A DNA stretch of 64,000 nucleotides from Pelagibacterales bacterium SAG-MED17 (lineage in GTDB: Bacteria > Pseudomonadota > Alphaproteobacteria > Pelagibacterales > Pelagibacteraceae). Below, piece by piece: positions 44,527 through 53,117 of this stretch (the stretch's first letter is position 1; every line of letters begins with the position of its first letter). The stretch lies in NCBI GenBank assembly GCA_014654115.1, contig JACWDO010000001.1:1-64000 (forward strand). The letters run 5' to 3'. A program made the position numbers and the translations under genes. Under the pieces are notes generated by a model. The model was not told where the DNA came from. It did not search any database and saw only the letters and a list, made by a program, of their open reading frames with translations.

Positions 44527-44628
44527 GAATATTATTATCATCCTATAAAGCGATACATAACTCATCGTAATATCTTATACGAAAGTGGGATCGGTCGTCT
44601 TTTTTAAATTATATTTAAAGGAGGCAAA
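44527..44628 (+). promoter_or_regulatory. 102-base leader with a strong ribosome site before the LLM operon
   Basis: Between the oxygenase stop and the LLM gene lies an untranslated stretch ending in a near-perfect Shine-Dalgarno (AAAGGAGG, 44617-44624) 4 bases before the ATG. The strength stands out here, where most genes have weak or no such site. A 4-base stem (44579-44582 with 44595-44598) followed by six T is too weak to call a terminator. I recognise no riboswitch. Confidence 0.5.
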
Positions 44629-45798
44629 ATGAATTTTGGATATTTTTGTAACACTACAAACTGGACGCATAAACCTTATCACAAACTTTTAGATGAAACT
44701 CGAGAAATCACTGAGTACTGTGATCAGGGTGATTGGAATTCTATATGGTATACAGAACACCATTTTAATCATGAAGGGATGGAGTCATTAACAAATCCTT
44801 TGATGATGGGTGTTGATGCAGCGGCAAGAACAAAAAATATTAGAATAGGTCAAGCTTGTAACGTAATTACTTTCCATAATCCAATTAGAATGGCTGAAGA
44901 TATAGCTTTATTAGATCAGCTTTCAAAAGGAAGAGTAGAGATAGGAATTGGTAGAGGAATATATGGACGAGAAGCAATCAATCTAAATAAAGAAGCAGAC
45001 ATGAAAGACCAAGCTAAAAATTTTAGATTGTTTGAAGAAACTTTAACTATTTTAAAAAAAGCCTGGTCAGAAAAATTTTTTAATCATAAGGGTGAATTTT
45101 ATACTTATCCTGCTCCAGATTATGTTTGGCAGCATGATATGAGTCCGCCTAATAAAGATTTAGTTAACCTTAATACTGATGTGATGGAAAATATTAGCGT
45201 TGTGCCAAAACCTTACCAAGAGCCGTTTCCTCCAATACATCAAGTCGTTGATGGAATAAGATCAATTGAATGGGCAGCCGCACAGGGATTAAATGTTATT
45301 ATGTGGATACCCACGGTCAAAGCATTAAAAGTTAAATTTGAAGCTTTTAAGAACGCTAAATCAGTTGCAGAAAAAAGAAATGTGCCAATGGGTGAAGGAA
45401 TTTCATTAGTAAGAGACATGTTTGTTGCTGATACAATGGAAGAAGCTAGAGAAAAAGCTGGCGAGCATATGGTGAACTATATGAGATGGGTTTGTCATTG
45501 GAGAGGGCTAGGAAATCATATGGATCCAGGTGAAGAATTGCCAGTTACAAAAGGTAAATTAGATTTATTGAGTTATGATTTTTTACATAAACGTAACATG
45601 CTCTTTGGAACACCAGAATATGTTATTGATAAAATTCATGAACTAAAATCTGAACTAAACTTACAAAATCTTCAGGTTTGGTCTAATTTTCCAGGTGTAA
45701 AACATGAGGATTGTATGAAAAGTATTAAGTTATTCACTGAAAAGGTCATGCCTCATTTTAAAGATGATTTAGATACTGAAGTTAAAAAAGTTTCGTGA
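44629..45798 (+). CDS. LLM-class flavin-dependent monooxygenase (luciferase-like)
   Basis: A 389-residue luciferase-like enzyme. EHHF near residue 45, NPIRMAEDIALLDQLSKGRVEIGIGRG (about 84-110) and the flavin-binding barrel are clear. The group includes monooxygenases that cleave C-S, C-N or C-C bonds with FMNH2. It has the strongest ribosome site seen here and heads a six-gene operon; the next gene overlaps by four bases (GTGA). No flavin reductase is in the window, so reduced flavin must come from elsewhere. Confidence 0.86.
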   Translation: MNFGYFCNTTNWTHKPYHKLLDETREITEYCDQGDWNSIWYTEHHFNHEGMESLTNPLMMGVDAAARTKNIRIGQACNVITFHNPIRMAEDIALLDQLSKGRVEIGIGRGIYGREAINLNKEADMKDQAKNFRLFEETLTILKKAWSEKFFNHKGEFYTYPAPDYVWQHDMSPPNKDLVNLNTDVMENISVVPKPYQEPFPPIHQVVDGIRSIEWAAAQGLNVIMWIPTVKALKVKFEAFKNAKSVAEKRNVPMGEGISLVRDMFVADTMEEAREKAGEHMVNYMRWVCHWRGLGNHMDPGEELPVTKGKLDLLSYDFLHKRNMLFGTPEYVIDKIHELKSELNLQNLQVWSNFPGVKHEDCMKSIKLFTEKVMPHFKDDLDTEVKKVS

Positions 45799-47495
45799 AT
45801 AAGGCTAAAGGTCTCTTGACGGGAGGTCAAGCTGCAGTCAAATCATTAAAAAGAGAGAAAGTTAAACACGTATTTGGTTTAATTGGTTCAGCGACCATGG
45901 AAATGTTCGATGCTCTTTATCATGAAAAAAAAATAAAGTTTATTGGTGTAAGAGATGAGAGAACAGGAACACACATGGCAGACGGTTATGCCAGAGCATC
46001 TAATCAACCTGGAGTTATTATTGCCGGTCAAAATGGTCCAGGAGCAACAAATCTAGTAACAGGGATAGCGCAAGCAAAAGCCGCATTTTCTCCAGTAGTT
46101 TCAATAGCAGGATTATATTCTACCAAAGATAAAATGGAGGATGCGTTTCAAGGTCTAGACCAACAGTCATTATTTGAGCCTATTACTAAAAAAACTATTA
46201 CAGTTAAAAATGTAAAAAATATTCCACAATCATTTTCAAATGCATTTAATGTTGCTATGTCACCAAGAAGAGGACCTGTTTGCATAAATGTTCCAAGAAA
46301 TATACTCTCAGATACCTCTAAATTTAATATTAATGAAAATAAAAAATCTTTTAAGAGTGAAAGTAATTTAAAAAGTAAACAAAACTTAATTGAAAAAACC
46401 TCTAAACTTATTTTAAACTCAAAAAGAATAGTGATTATTGCTGGAGGTGGAATTAAATATAATTCTAAATTTAAAGAAGTTACTAATCTTGCTGAATATT
46501 TAAATATTCCTATTGTAACAGCAGCTGGACATGGTGATGCAATCCCATTTAGTCATAAATTATATGCTGGGCAAATGGGACCTAGAGGAAATATTGTTGC
46601 AACAAACTTAGTAAAAGAAGCAGATCTTATTGTTGCCCTAGGTACAAGACTGGGTTTTAATTCTACTTTTTATTCGTATGATAATATAAATAAACATGCG
46701 AAAATTATTCAAGTAGAACTAGAAAAAAAAATGTTAGGTAAATATTTTCCTATAAATATTGGAATACATGGAGATGCCGCAACAGTTACAAATCAAATTT
46801 TAAATAATTTAAAAAAAAATAAAAAAATATCAAATTTTAAGGATTGGACGAATAAATTTTTAAAAGAAAGATCGAAATTTCTTTTTAATAGAGACAATTT
46901 AAAATCTAAAAATTTTCCAATTCAACCAAATGGTCTATTTAGAGAACTAAGAAAAGTACTACCAAAGAATACAGCAATAACACTTGATGCTGGTACTCTT
47001 TGCCTTCAGGCAACTGATGCCTTAGAATATTACAATCCTCCTGCTCTTTTCACGCCTCTTGATTTTGGGCTGGTAGGTTTCTCTTTTGCTTGTGGTTTGG
47101 GGATTAAGGTTGCAAAACCTAATAAAACTGTCGTTAGTTTGATGGGTGATGGCGGATTTGGAATGACTATTTCTGAATTAAGTACAGCTGTAGAACATGG
47201 AATTAACACAATTACAATAGTAATGAATAATAAAAGTTGGGGAGCAGAAAAAGCTTATCAAAAAGATTTTTATGGTGAAAGATATTTAGGAGCTGATATT
47301 CAAAGCCCTCCTTTTGATGAAGTTGCTAAACTATATGGTGCTAAAGGAATTAAAGTTAAAAAATTATCAGAAGTTAATGAAGCAGTAAAAAGTGCATTAA
47401 AAGTAAATAAACCAGTTGTTATAGATGTTGATGTAGATCCAAAAGCGTTATACAGTTTTAGAAGAGATAGCTTTACACATAGAATTAAAAAATGA
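45795..47495 (+). CDS. ThDP-dependent enzyme resembling sulfoacetaldehyde acetyltransferase (Xsc)
   Basis: A 566-residue ThDP enzyme with activating Glu55 (RDERTGTHMADGYA) and GDG at 451-453. The C-terminal run, with NNKSWGAEKAYQKDFYGER and the ending FRRDSF, resembles sulfoacetaldehyde acetyltransferase rather than acetolactate synthase. Xsc converts sulfoacetaldehyde and phosphate to acetyl phosphate and sulfite. The protein is a little shorter than Xsc, so a different aldehyde or oxo substrate is possible. It starts on GTG and overlaps both neighbours by four bases. Confidence 0.75.
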   Translation: MNKAKGLLTGGQAAVKSLKREKVKHVFGLIGSATMEMFDALYHEKKIKFIGVRDERTGTHMADGYARASNQPGVIIAGQNGPGATNLVTGIAQAKAAFSPVVSIAGLYSTKDKMEDAFQGLDQQSLFEPITKKTITVKNVKNIPQSFSNAFNVAMSPRRGPVCINVPRNILSDTSKFNINENKKSFKSESNLKSKQNLIEKTSKLILNSKRIVIIAGGGIKYNSKFKEVTNLAEYLNIPIVTAAGHGDAIPFSHKLYAGQMGPRGNIVATNLVKEADLIVALGTRLGFNSTFYSYDNINKHAKIIQVELEKKMLGKYFPINIGIHGDAATVTNQILNNLKKNKKISNFKDWTNKFLKERSKFLFNRDNLKSKNFPIQPNGLFRELRKVLPKNTAITLDAGTLCLQATDALEYYNPPALFTPLDFGLVGFSFACGLGIKVAKPNKTVVSLMGDGGFGMTISELSTAVEHGINTITIVMNNKSWGAEKAYQKDFYGERYLGADIQSPPFDEVAKLYGAKGIKVKKLSEVNEAVKSALKVNKPVVIDVDVDPKALYSFRRDSFTHRIKK

Positions 47496-48079
47496 AATTA
47501 GAATTACGTAAGTTTACTAAATTTGTAGATAAGACTTTTATTGAGGGAGGAAAGGAGGCCAAAGAACCTGTTTTAATGGTTTCTGTTGCTGCAGTTTTTA
47601 AAAATCCTTGGGATGGAAAAGGTTTTGTAGAAGACTTAAAACCCATTATTTTAGATCTAGCTCCTAAACTTGGAAATTTACTGGTTCCTGAACTAATAAA
47701 AGAAATAGGTTCCCCGGATAAAATATTAGCATATGGAAAAGCGGGTGTAGTTGGGCTAAACGGAGAAATAGAGCATGCATCAGCATTTATTCATACATTA
47801 AGATTTGGTAATAAATTCAGAGATGCTGTTGGAGGAACTTCTTATTTAAGTTTTACAAATACAAGAGGCACCGCTGGATCAAAAATATCCATTCCAATGA
47901 TGCATAAAACAGACTCTGGATTAAGACCTTATTATTTAACACATGAGTTTACTATTCACGATGCACCATTTGATAATGAAATCGTTATCGCAATTGGAGG
48001 AGCTTCAACTGGAAGAGCCCACGCGAGAACAGGTGACAGGTACCAAGACATGAAAGAGATGGGCATTGAACCAAAGTAA
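47492..48079 (+). CDS. AA_synth (DUF1185) family protein
   Basis: A 195-residue protein of Pfam AA_synth/DUF1185, known from a few structures but without a firmly assigned reaction. Landmarks are LAYGKAGVVGLNGEIEHASA near residues 90-108 and GRAHARTGDRY near the C-terminus, which carry conserved His and Arg. It lies inside a six-gene operon between a ThDP enzyme and a hydrolase, overlapping the former by four bases (ATGA). The tight pairing suggests a catalytic step of the same pathway, possibly amide or ring chemistry. Confidence 0.75.
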   Translation: MKLELRKFTKFVDKTFIEGGKEAKEPVLMVSVAAVFKNPWDGKGFVEDLKPIILDLAPKLGNLLVPELIKEIGSPDKILAYGKAGVVGLNGEIEHASAFIHTLRFGNKFRDAVGGTSYLSFTNTRGTAGSKISIPMMHKTDSGLRPYYLTHEFTIHDAPFDNEIVIAIGGASTGRAHARTGDRYQDMKEMGIEPK

Positions 48080-48081
48080 TA

Positions 48082-48855
48082 ATGATCAATGCAACAGATT
48101 CTAATAATACTTTTTACAAATTAAATAAAAAAAAAGGAATCCCAATAATTTTTATCCATGGTGTAGGACTTGATAATAGTATTTGGGACCCTCAGATTGA
48201 TGCATTTGAAAATACTGTTTTAATCTATGATATTCTTGGCCATGGCAGAACCCCTTTAAATAAAGATAATGTCAGTTTTGATGATTTTTCTGATCAGTTA
48301 TTAAGTTTGATTAACGAATTAAAAATAGAAAAAATGCATTTAGTTGGATTTTCTATTGGATCTCTAATTGCTAGAAATTTTGCAACAAGATTTAATAAAA
48401 GACTTCAGTCACTTACATTGCTATGCTCAATATTTAATAGATCAAAAGAGCAGCAAAAAATAGTAAATGATAGGTTTGAACAGACAAAAAAAGAGAATAT
48501 TCTGCCAAAAACATCCTTAAGAAGATGGTTCACTTATGAATATTTAGATAAATATCCAAAAATATCGGAGAAAATTGGATCAATCCTTGAAAAAAATAAT
48601 ATGGCCAACTTTATTAAAATATATTCTTTATTTGTTAATCATAAAGATGATGAAAGATTTGAGGATATAAAGGCAAAAACCCTAGTAATGACAGGTGAAG
48701 GAGATGTCGGGTCAACTCCAGAAATGTCAAATAATTTGAGTAAAAAAATTAAAAACTCTATTGTAAAAATAATACCAGTTGGAAAACATCTATGTAGTAT
48801 TGAATGTTCAGATGATGTAAATAGTAAGCTAAAAGATCACATTCTAAATGCCTGA
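48082..48855 (+). CDS. Alpha/beta-fold hydrolase
   Basis: A 257-residue hydrolase with oxyanion motif HGVGLDNS, nucleophile Ser in GFSIGS (near residue 93), and a late GKHLCSIE carrying the likely catalytic His. It resembles enol-lactonase and RutD-type enzymes. It sits 2 bases after the DUF1185 gene and overlaps the aldehyde dehydrogenase by 8. By position it would hydrolyse an ester, lactone or carbamate made earlier in the pathway. Confidence 0.83.
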   Translation: MINATDSNNTFYKLNKKKGIPIIFIHGVGLDNSIWDPQIDAFENTVLIYDILGHGRTPLNKDNVSFDDFSDQLLSLINELKIEKMHLVGFSIGSLIARNFATRFNKRLQSLTLLCSIFNRSKEQQKIVNDRFEQTKKENILPKTSLRRWFTYEYLDKYPKISEKIGSILEKNNMANFIKIYSLFVNHKDDERFEDIKAKTLVMTGEGDVGSTPEMSNNLSKKIKNSIVKIIPVGKHLCSIECSDDVNSKLKDHILNA

Positions 48856-50329
48856 ATTAAAAAAATATAAAATGTTTATTGGTGGTGAGTGGTTAGACTC
48901 TGATACAAAAAAAACATTTGAAACACTAAACCCAGAAAATAATAAACCATGGGCAATTGTACCAGAGGCAAGTGCTAATGATGTCGACAAAGCTGTTAAA
49001 TCTGCACAAAAAGCTTTTGAGGGAGGTTGGCCAAAACTTTTACCACGAGAAAGAGGGAAATTTTTAAGAGCGATTGGAAATAAATTAAGAGAAAATGCAG
49101 AATTACTTGGAAGAATTGAAACTATAGATACTGGAAAAATATTTAGAGAAACAAATCAACAAGCAAATTATATTGCAGAGTATTATGATTATTATGCTGG
49201 ATTAGCTGATAAAGTTGAAGGTACTGTACTTCCAATAGATAAACCAAATATACAAGCGATTACCTCTAGAATACCAATTGGTGTTATTGCAGCAATAGTT
49301 CCTTGGAACTCGCAAATGTTTTTAACTGCTACCAAATTAGCTCCAGCTTTAGCCATGGGGAATACTGTTGTAATTAAATCATCAGAACTTGCCCCAGCAG
49401 TAATGTTTGAGTTTGCAAAATTAATTGAAGAAACTGGAATTCCTAAAGGTGTTGTAAATGTCATAACTGGGTTTGGTGATCCATGTGGCAAAGCGTTAAC
49501 TACACATAATTTAGTGGAAAAAGTTGCTTTCACAGGTGGCCCTGAAACTGCGAGACATATCATAAGGAATTCAGCAGAAAATTTATCAGAGGTTAGCTTA
49601 GAGTTAGGTGGAAAAAGCCCAGTAGCAGTTTTTAATGATGCTCATCAAGAAAATGCAATCAATGGAATTACAGCAGGTATCTTTGGTGCAAGTGGACAAA
49701 GCTGTATAGCAGGATCAAGACTATATTTACAAAAAGGAATTTATGATGAATTTATTGATAAACTTACAAAAAGAGCTGAAAGAATAAAAATTGGAGCCCC
49801 AATGGACAAAGATACAGAAATGGGACCTCTAAGTAATTTTAAACAACTAGAAGTGATAGAAAAAAATATAAAAAAGACTATTGAGCAAGGTGGAAAAGTA
49901 AGATGTGGTGGGAAAAGACATCCATTTTCTAATGAAGGCTATTATTTTCCTCCTACTATAATTGAATGTGATAACCATAACCTTCCTACAGCAGAAAATG
50001 AGCTTTTTGGACCAGTTTTATCAGTTATGAAATTTGATTCTGAAAAAGAGGTAATAGAGAAAATGAATGACAATCAATATGGTCTATCCTCAGGAGTTTA
50101 CACTAGTGATTTTTCAAGAGGTCTTAGAGTTTCTAACGCAGTGAGAGCAGGAATAACATTTGTAAATACTTATCGACTAATTTCCCCTTCAGCACCTTTT
50201 GGTGGAATTAAAGATAGTGGATATGGAAAGGAAGCAGGAATGGACTCAATTAAAGATTATACTAGAGTTAAAACAACTTGGTATTATACATCTGATGAAC
50301 CAACTTTAGATCCTTTCTCTATAAGATAA
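48848..50329 (+). CDS. NAD(P)-dependent aldehyde dehydrogenase
   Basis: A 493-residue ALDH with general base Glu in SLELGGKSP (near 252) and nucleophile Cys286 (GQSCIAGSR). The CIAGSRL context is common in betaine-aldehyde, gamma-glutamyl-gamma-aminobutyraldehyde and similar catabolic dehydrogenases. It is the fifth gene of the LLM operon. Its substrate should be the aldehyde released by the hydrolase or ThDP step. A separate role in betaine formation with the GMC enzyme at 40985 is also possible. Confidence 0.87.
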   Translation: MPELKKYKMFIGGEWLDSDTKKTFETLNPENNKPWAIVPEASANDVDKAVKSAQKAFEGGWPKLLPRERGKFLRAIGNKLRENAELLGRIETIDTGKIFRETNQQANYIAEYYDYYAGLADKVEGTVLPIDKPNIQAITSRIPIGVIAAIVPWNSQMFLTATKLAPALAMGNTVVIKSSELAPAVMFEFAKLIEETGIPKGVVNVITGFGDPCGKALTTHNLVEKVAFTGGPETARHIIRNSAENLSEVSLELGGKSPVAVFNDAHQENAINGITAGIFGASGQSCIAGSRLYLQKGIYDEFIDKLTKRAERIKIGAPMDKDTEMGPLSNFKQLEVIEKNIKKTIEQGGKVRCGGKRHPFSNEGYYFPPTIIECDNHNLPTAENELFGPVLSVMKFDSEKEVIEKMNDNQYGLSSGVYTSDFSRGLRVSNAVRAGITFVNTYRLISPSAPFGGIKDSGYGKEAGMDSIKDYTRVKTTWYYTSDEPTLDPFSIR

Positions 50330-50332
50330 TTT

Positions 50333-51190
50333 TTGTCTGCAAAACACACTTTACTTATTTTATTCGTAGTATTTTTGTTAGGAAGTGCTTACCCAACTGG
50401 TAAACTGGGGCTGAATGATACAATACCACCAATACTATTTGGGGCTTTAAGAATGTCAGTTGTATTTATTTGTTTAATTCCATTTTTCAAATTTCAAACA
50501 GTTGAAAAAAAATACATTATACCTTTGATTGGATTTTCAGTATGTTTTGGAGTTGCTGTAAATATGTTTTTATATTTATCTATAAATGCCTCTAGTATTC
50601 TTGCCCCGATTACTATAGGTGCGCAGCTCTCAATTCCTTTTGGAATAATACTAAGTTCAGTATTTTTAAATGAAAAGATAAGTTATAAAAAATGGTTATT
50701 AATTGCTACTTCATTTTTTGGAATTGTTTTACTTGCATTTGACCCAAAAGTAGTTGAAGAAATATTAGGCTCGCTATTAATTTGTGGTATGGCTTTTTTT
50801 TACGGAATGTCGCAAGTTTTTTCGAGATACTTAAAAGATTTAGATATTAAATTTACAAATACAATAATGAGTTTAACAGGATTTTTAATTTTAATAATTC
50901 TGTCTTCAATATTTGAAAAAAATACTTTTGAAACTATTAGAAATATTAGTTTAGGAAGTTGGTTTACAGTTTTGTATGCTGGAGCAATAATTTCTTTGCT
51001 GGGACATTTAATGATGTTTTACCTTTATAAATTTTATCCAGTTGATATGGTTCTGCCCTTCTATGCTTTATTTCCTGTTTTTGGTTTAATACTCACTTAT
51101 TTCATCTTTGGAGAAATTCCCTCTTTAATAACAGTTACCGGGGGTATAATTGTAATTACATCTGTGTTTTTTGCTCAAAAAATTAGATAA
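50333..51190 (+). CDS. DMT-superfamily (EamA) transporter
   Basis: A 285-residue membrane protein with ten predicted helices. It starts on TTG three bases after the aldehyde dehydrogenase and closes the LLM operon, so it likely exports a by-product or imports the substrate of that pathway. Start with a hydrophobic helix (LLILFVVFLLGSAYPTGKLG) is usual for EamA proteins. Confidence 0.83.
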   Translation: MSAKHTLLILFVVFLLGSAYPTGKLGLNDTIPPILFGALRMSVVFICLIPFFKFQTVEKKYIIPLIGFSVCFGVAVNMFLYLSINASSILAPITIGAQLSIPFGIILSSVFLNEKISYKKWLLIATSFFGIVLLAFDPKVVEEILGSLLICGMAFFYGMSQVFSRYLKDLDIKFTNTIMSLTGFLILIILSSIFEKNTFETIRNISLGSWFTVLYAGAIISLLGHLMMFYLYKFYPVDMVLPFYALFPVFGLILTYFIFGEIPSLITVTGGIIVITSVFFAQKIR

Positions 51191-51208
51191 TTTTCTCGTT
51201 GAAAAAAA

Positions 51209-51252
51209 TTGCTATTAAGATTTACTTACAATTATATAAATTGTTAACAATT
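51209..51252 (+). promoter_or_regulatory. Weak promoter and 14-base palindrome before livJ
   Basis: TTGCTA (51209-51214), an 18-base spacer and TATATA (51233-51238) form a weak promoter. A perfect 14-base palindrome (AATTGTTAACAATT, 51239-51252) follows immediately, just before the GAGGA ribosome site. Its place over the expected transcript start suggests an operator or a 5' hairpin. Confidence 0.4.
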
Positions 51253-51263
51253 AGAGGAAATAT

Positions 51264-52454
51264 ATGAAAAAACTAGTATTAGCGATGTTTGTATTCGTTT
51301 CTTGCTTTGTATCAAAAGCTTATTCGGACGGACATGGCATAAAAATGGGAATTATTTTAGGATTTACAGGACCTATTGAATCCCTAACTCCAGCAATGGC
51401 TGCATCAGCTGAACTTGCGTTTAAAGAAGCTTCAGATTCTGGTTCACTTCTTGGAGGAAAGAAAATTTCTGTTGAAAGAGCAGACTCAACGTGTGTTGAC
51501 TCAGCTGCTGCTACTGCAGCTGCTGAAGGTTTGATCTCTAACGGTGTAGTAGCGATTATGGGAGCTGATTGTTCAGGTGTAACTGGAGCAATAGCAACTA
51601 ATGTTGCTGTACCAAACGGCGTTGTTATGATTTCACCATCAGCTACATCTCCAGGATTAACTGATCTAAATGATAATGGATATTTTTTTAGAACAGCACC
51701 TTCAGATGCAAGAGGTGGTCAAATATTAGCAGATATAACTAAAGACAGAAAAGTAAAAAGTATTGCAGTAACACATACAAATAATGATTATGGTAAGGGT
51801 TTGGCTGATGTTTACGTTGCAGCAGTAAAAGCTCATGGAATAAATGTAACAGTTGTTACAGCTCATGAAGAAGGAAAAGGTGATTACGGTGCTGAAGTTG
51901 CTACATTAGCAGCAGCTGGTGGTGATGCTTTAGCAGTTTTAGGTTACTTAGACCAAGCGGGTGGAAGTATCATTGATGGTTCATTAGACTCAGGTGCATT
52001 TGATGTATTTGTGCTTTCTGATGGAATGATAGGTGACTCTTTAACTGATAGATTTGGAAATGATCTAAATAAATCATTTGGTTCATTACCTGGATCAATG
52101 GGTAAAGGAGCTTCAATATTTAAGGGCGTAGCAGGTGGCGCAGGTATTGATTCATCTGGACCTTATACTTCAGAATCTTACGATGCAGCAGCATTGATAG
52201 TTTTAGCAATGCAAGCTGGTGGTAAAGCTGATAGAGCTACTGTTCAAGCAAATGTAATGTCAGTTGCAAATGCTCCAGGAGAAAAAATATATCCAGGAGA
52301 ATTAAAAAAAGCATTAGATTTACTTGCTAGTGGTAAAGCAGTTAACTACGAAGGTGCATCTAGTGTTGAATTAACTGATGTTGGAGAAGCATCAGGTGCC
52401 TTTATTGAAAAAGAAATTAAAGGTGGAAAATTCAAAGACAAAAAACAAAGATAA
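51264..52454 (+). CDS. livJ: Branched-chain-amino-acid-type periplasmic binding protein (LivJ-like)
   Basis: A 396-residue exported family-1 binding protein. The signal peptide spans about residues 1-22. The mature protein opens with GIILGFTGPIESLTP, and DSTCVDSAAATAAAEGL with GADCSGVTGAIA form the usual ligand cleft. The family binds leucine-type amino acids, amides or ureas. It stands alone on the plus strand, closed by a strong terminator, and faces the minus-strand LivFGHM genes at 53118-57002, which have no binding protein of their own and are its likely partners. Confidence 0.9.
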   Translation: MKKLVLAMFVFVSCFVSKAYSDGHGIKMGIILGFTGPIESLTPAMAASAELAFKEASDSGSLLGGKKISVERADSTCVDSAAATAAAEGLISNGVVAIMGADCSGVTGAIATNVAVPNGVVMISPSATSPGLTDLNDNGYFFRTAPSDARGGQILADITKDRKVKSIAVTHTNNDYGKGLADVYVAAVKAHGINVTVVTAHEEGKGDYGAEVATLAAAGGDALAVLGYLDQAGGSIIDGSLDSGAFDVFVLSDGMIGDSLTDRFGNDLNKSFGSLPGSMGKGASIFKGVAGGAGIDSSGPYTSESYDAAALIVLAMQAGGKADRATVQANVMSVANAPGEKIYPGELKKALDLLASGKAVNYEGASSVELTDVGEASGAFIEKEIKGGKFKDKKQR

Positions 52455-52466
52455 TATTTGTTAAAT

Positions 52467-52501
52467 AAAACTCCAGCGGTGAAAGCTGCTGGAGTTTTTT
52501 T
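52467..52501 (+). terminator. Intrinsic terminator after livJ
   Basis: A perfect 11-base-pair stem (52467-52477 with 52488-52498) with a 10-base loop ends in seven T. It also lies at the end of the convergent lysE gene and may serve both strands. Confidence 0.9.
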
Positions 52502-53108
52502 ATTTTAGAATACTCATTAAAACATAAACTGACAGCAAGGACATGAAGAGCACTATAGAATAATTGATTATTTTCCATAGTCTTTCACTGCCTATATAGT
52601 TTGATAAAAACTTTGAAAGATACCCTAGTATAAAAAAGAAAAGAAATGATGATAACGATGCTCCAATACCAAAAAGGTATTTTTGAGTTATTAAAAAGTC
52701 TTTAGAAAAGTTACCTAAGAAGAAGACCGTATCTGAATAAACATGCGGATTTAAGTACGTAAAGCCCAATGTTTTTAAAACTGTTGAGATTAATGTATTG
52801 CTGCCAGAGTTTTCATTAATAAAAATTTTATTATTAATCGATTTTAACTTTCTCCAGATAAAATTAATTAAAAATAAAAGAAGTAGTAAATTTAATATTA
52901 ACTCTACTGATGGTGAAAAAAAGCTCTGAAAATGGTGGAATAAGAATATTCCTAAGAAAATAAGTATTAAATCAGATGATGAACAAATTAAACAAACAAT
53001 AAAAACATGTTTCTTTTTAAGACCTTGTTCAATCACAAATATATTTTGAGCTCCAATTGCTAAGATCAAGCTCAAGCCAGTAAGAAAACCGAAAAATATA
53101 TAGCTCAC
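52500..53108 (-). CDS. LysE/ArgO-family amino-acid exporter
   Basis: A 202-residue membrane protein with six helices. The opening FLTGLSLILAIGAQNIFVIEQGL with the GAQN motif marks the LysE/ArgO group, which exports basic amino acids. It is the last gene of the long minus-strand operon, 9 bases after livM, and ends in the shared terminator region. An exporter behind an importer fits control of internal lysine or arginine levels. Confidence 0.87.
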   Translation of the reverse strand: MSYIFFGFLTGLSLILAIGAQNIFVIEQGLKKKHVFIVCLICSSSDLILIFLGIFLFHHFQSFFSPSVELILNLLLLLFLINFIWRKLKSINNKIFINENSGSNTLISTVLKTLGFTYLNPHVYSDTVFFLGNFSKDFLITQKYLFGIGASLSSFLFFFILGYLSKFLSNYIGSERLWKIINYSIVLFMSLLSVYVLMSILK

Positions 53109-53117
53109 TTTATAAGA

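Noticed and set aside
44527-44628. A riboswitch or terminator in the leader of the LLM operon
   Set aside because: Only a 4-base stem is seen before the T-run, and no known aptamer pattern is recognisable. It is kept only as a leader with a strong ribosome site.
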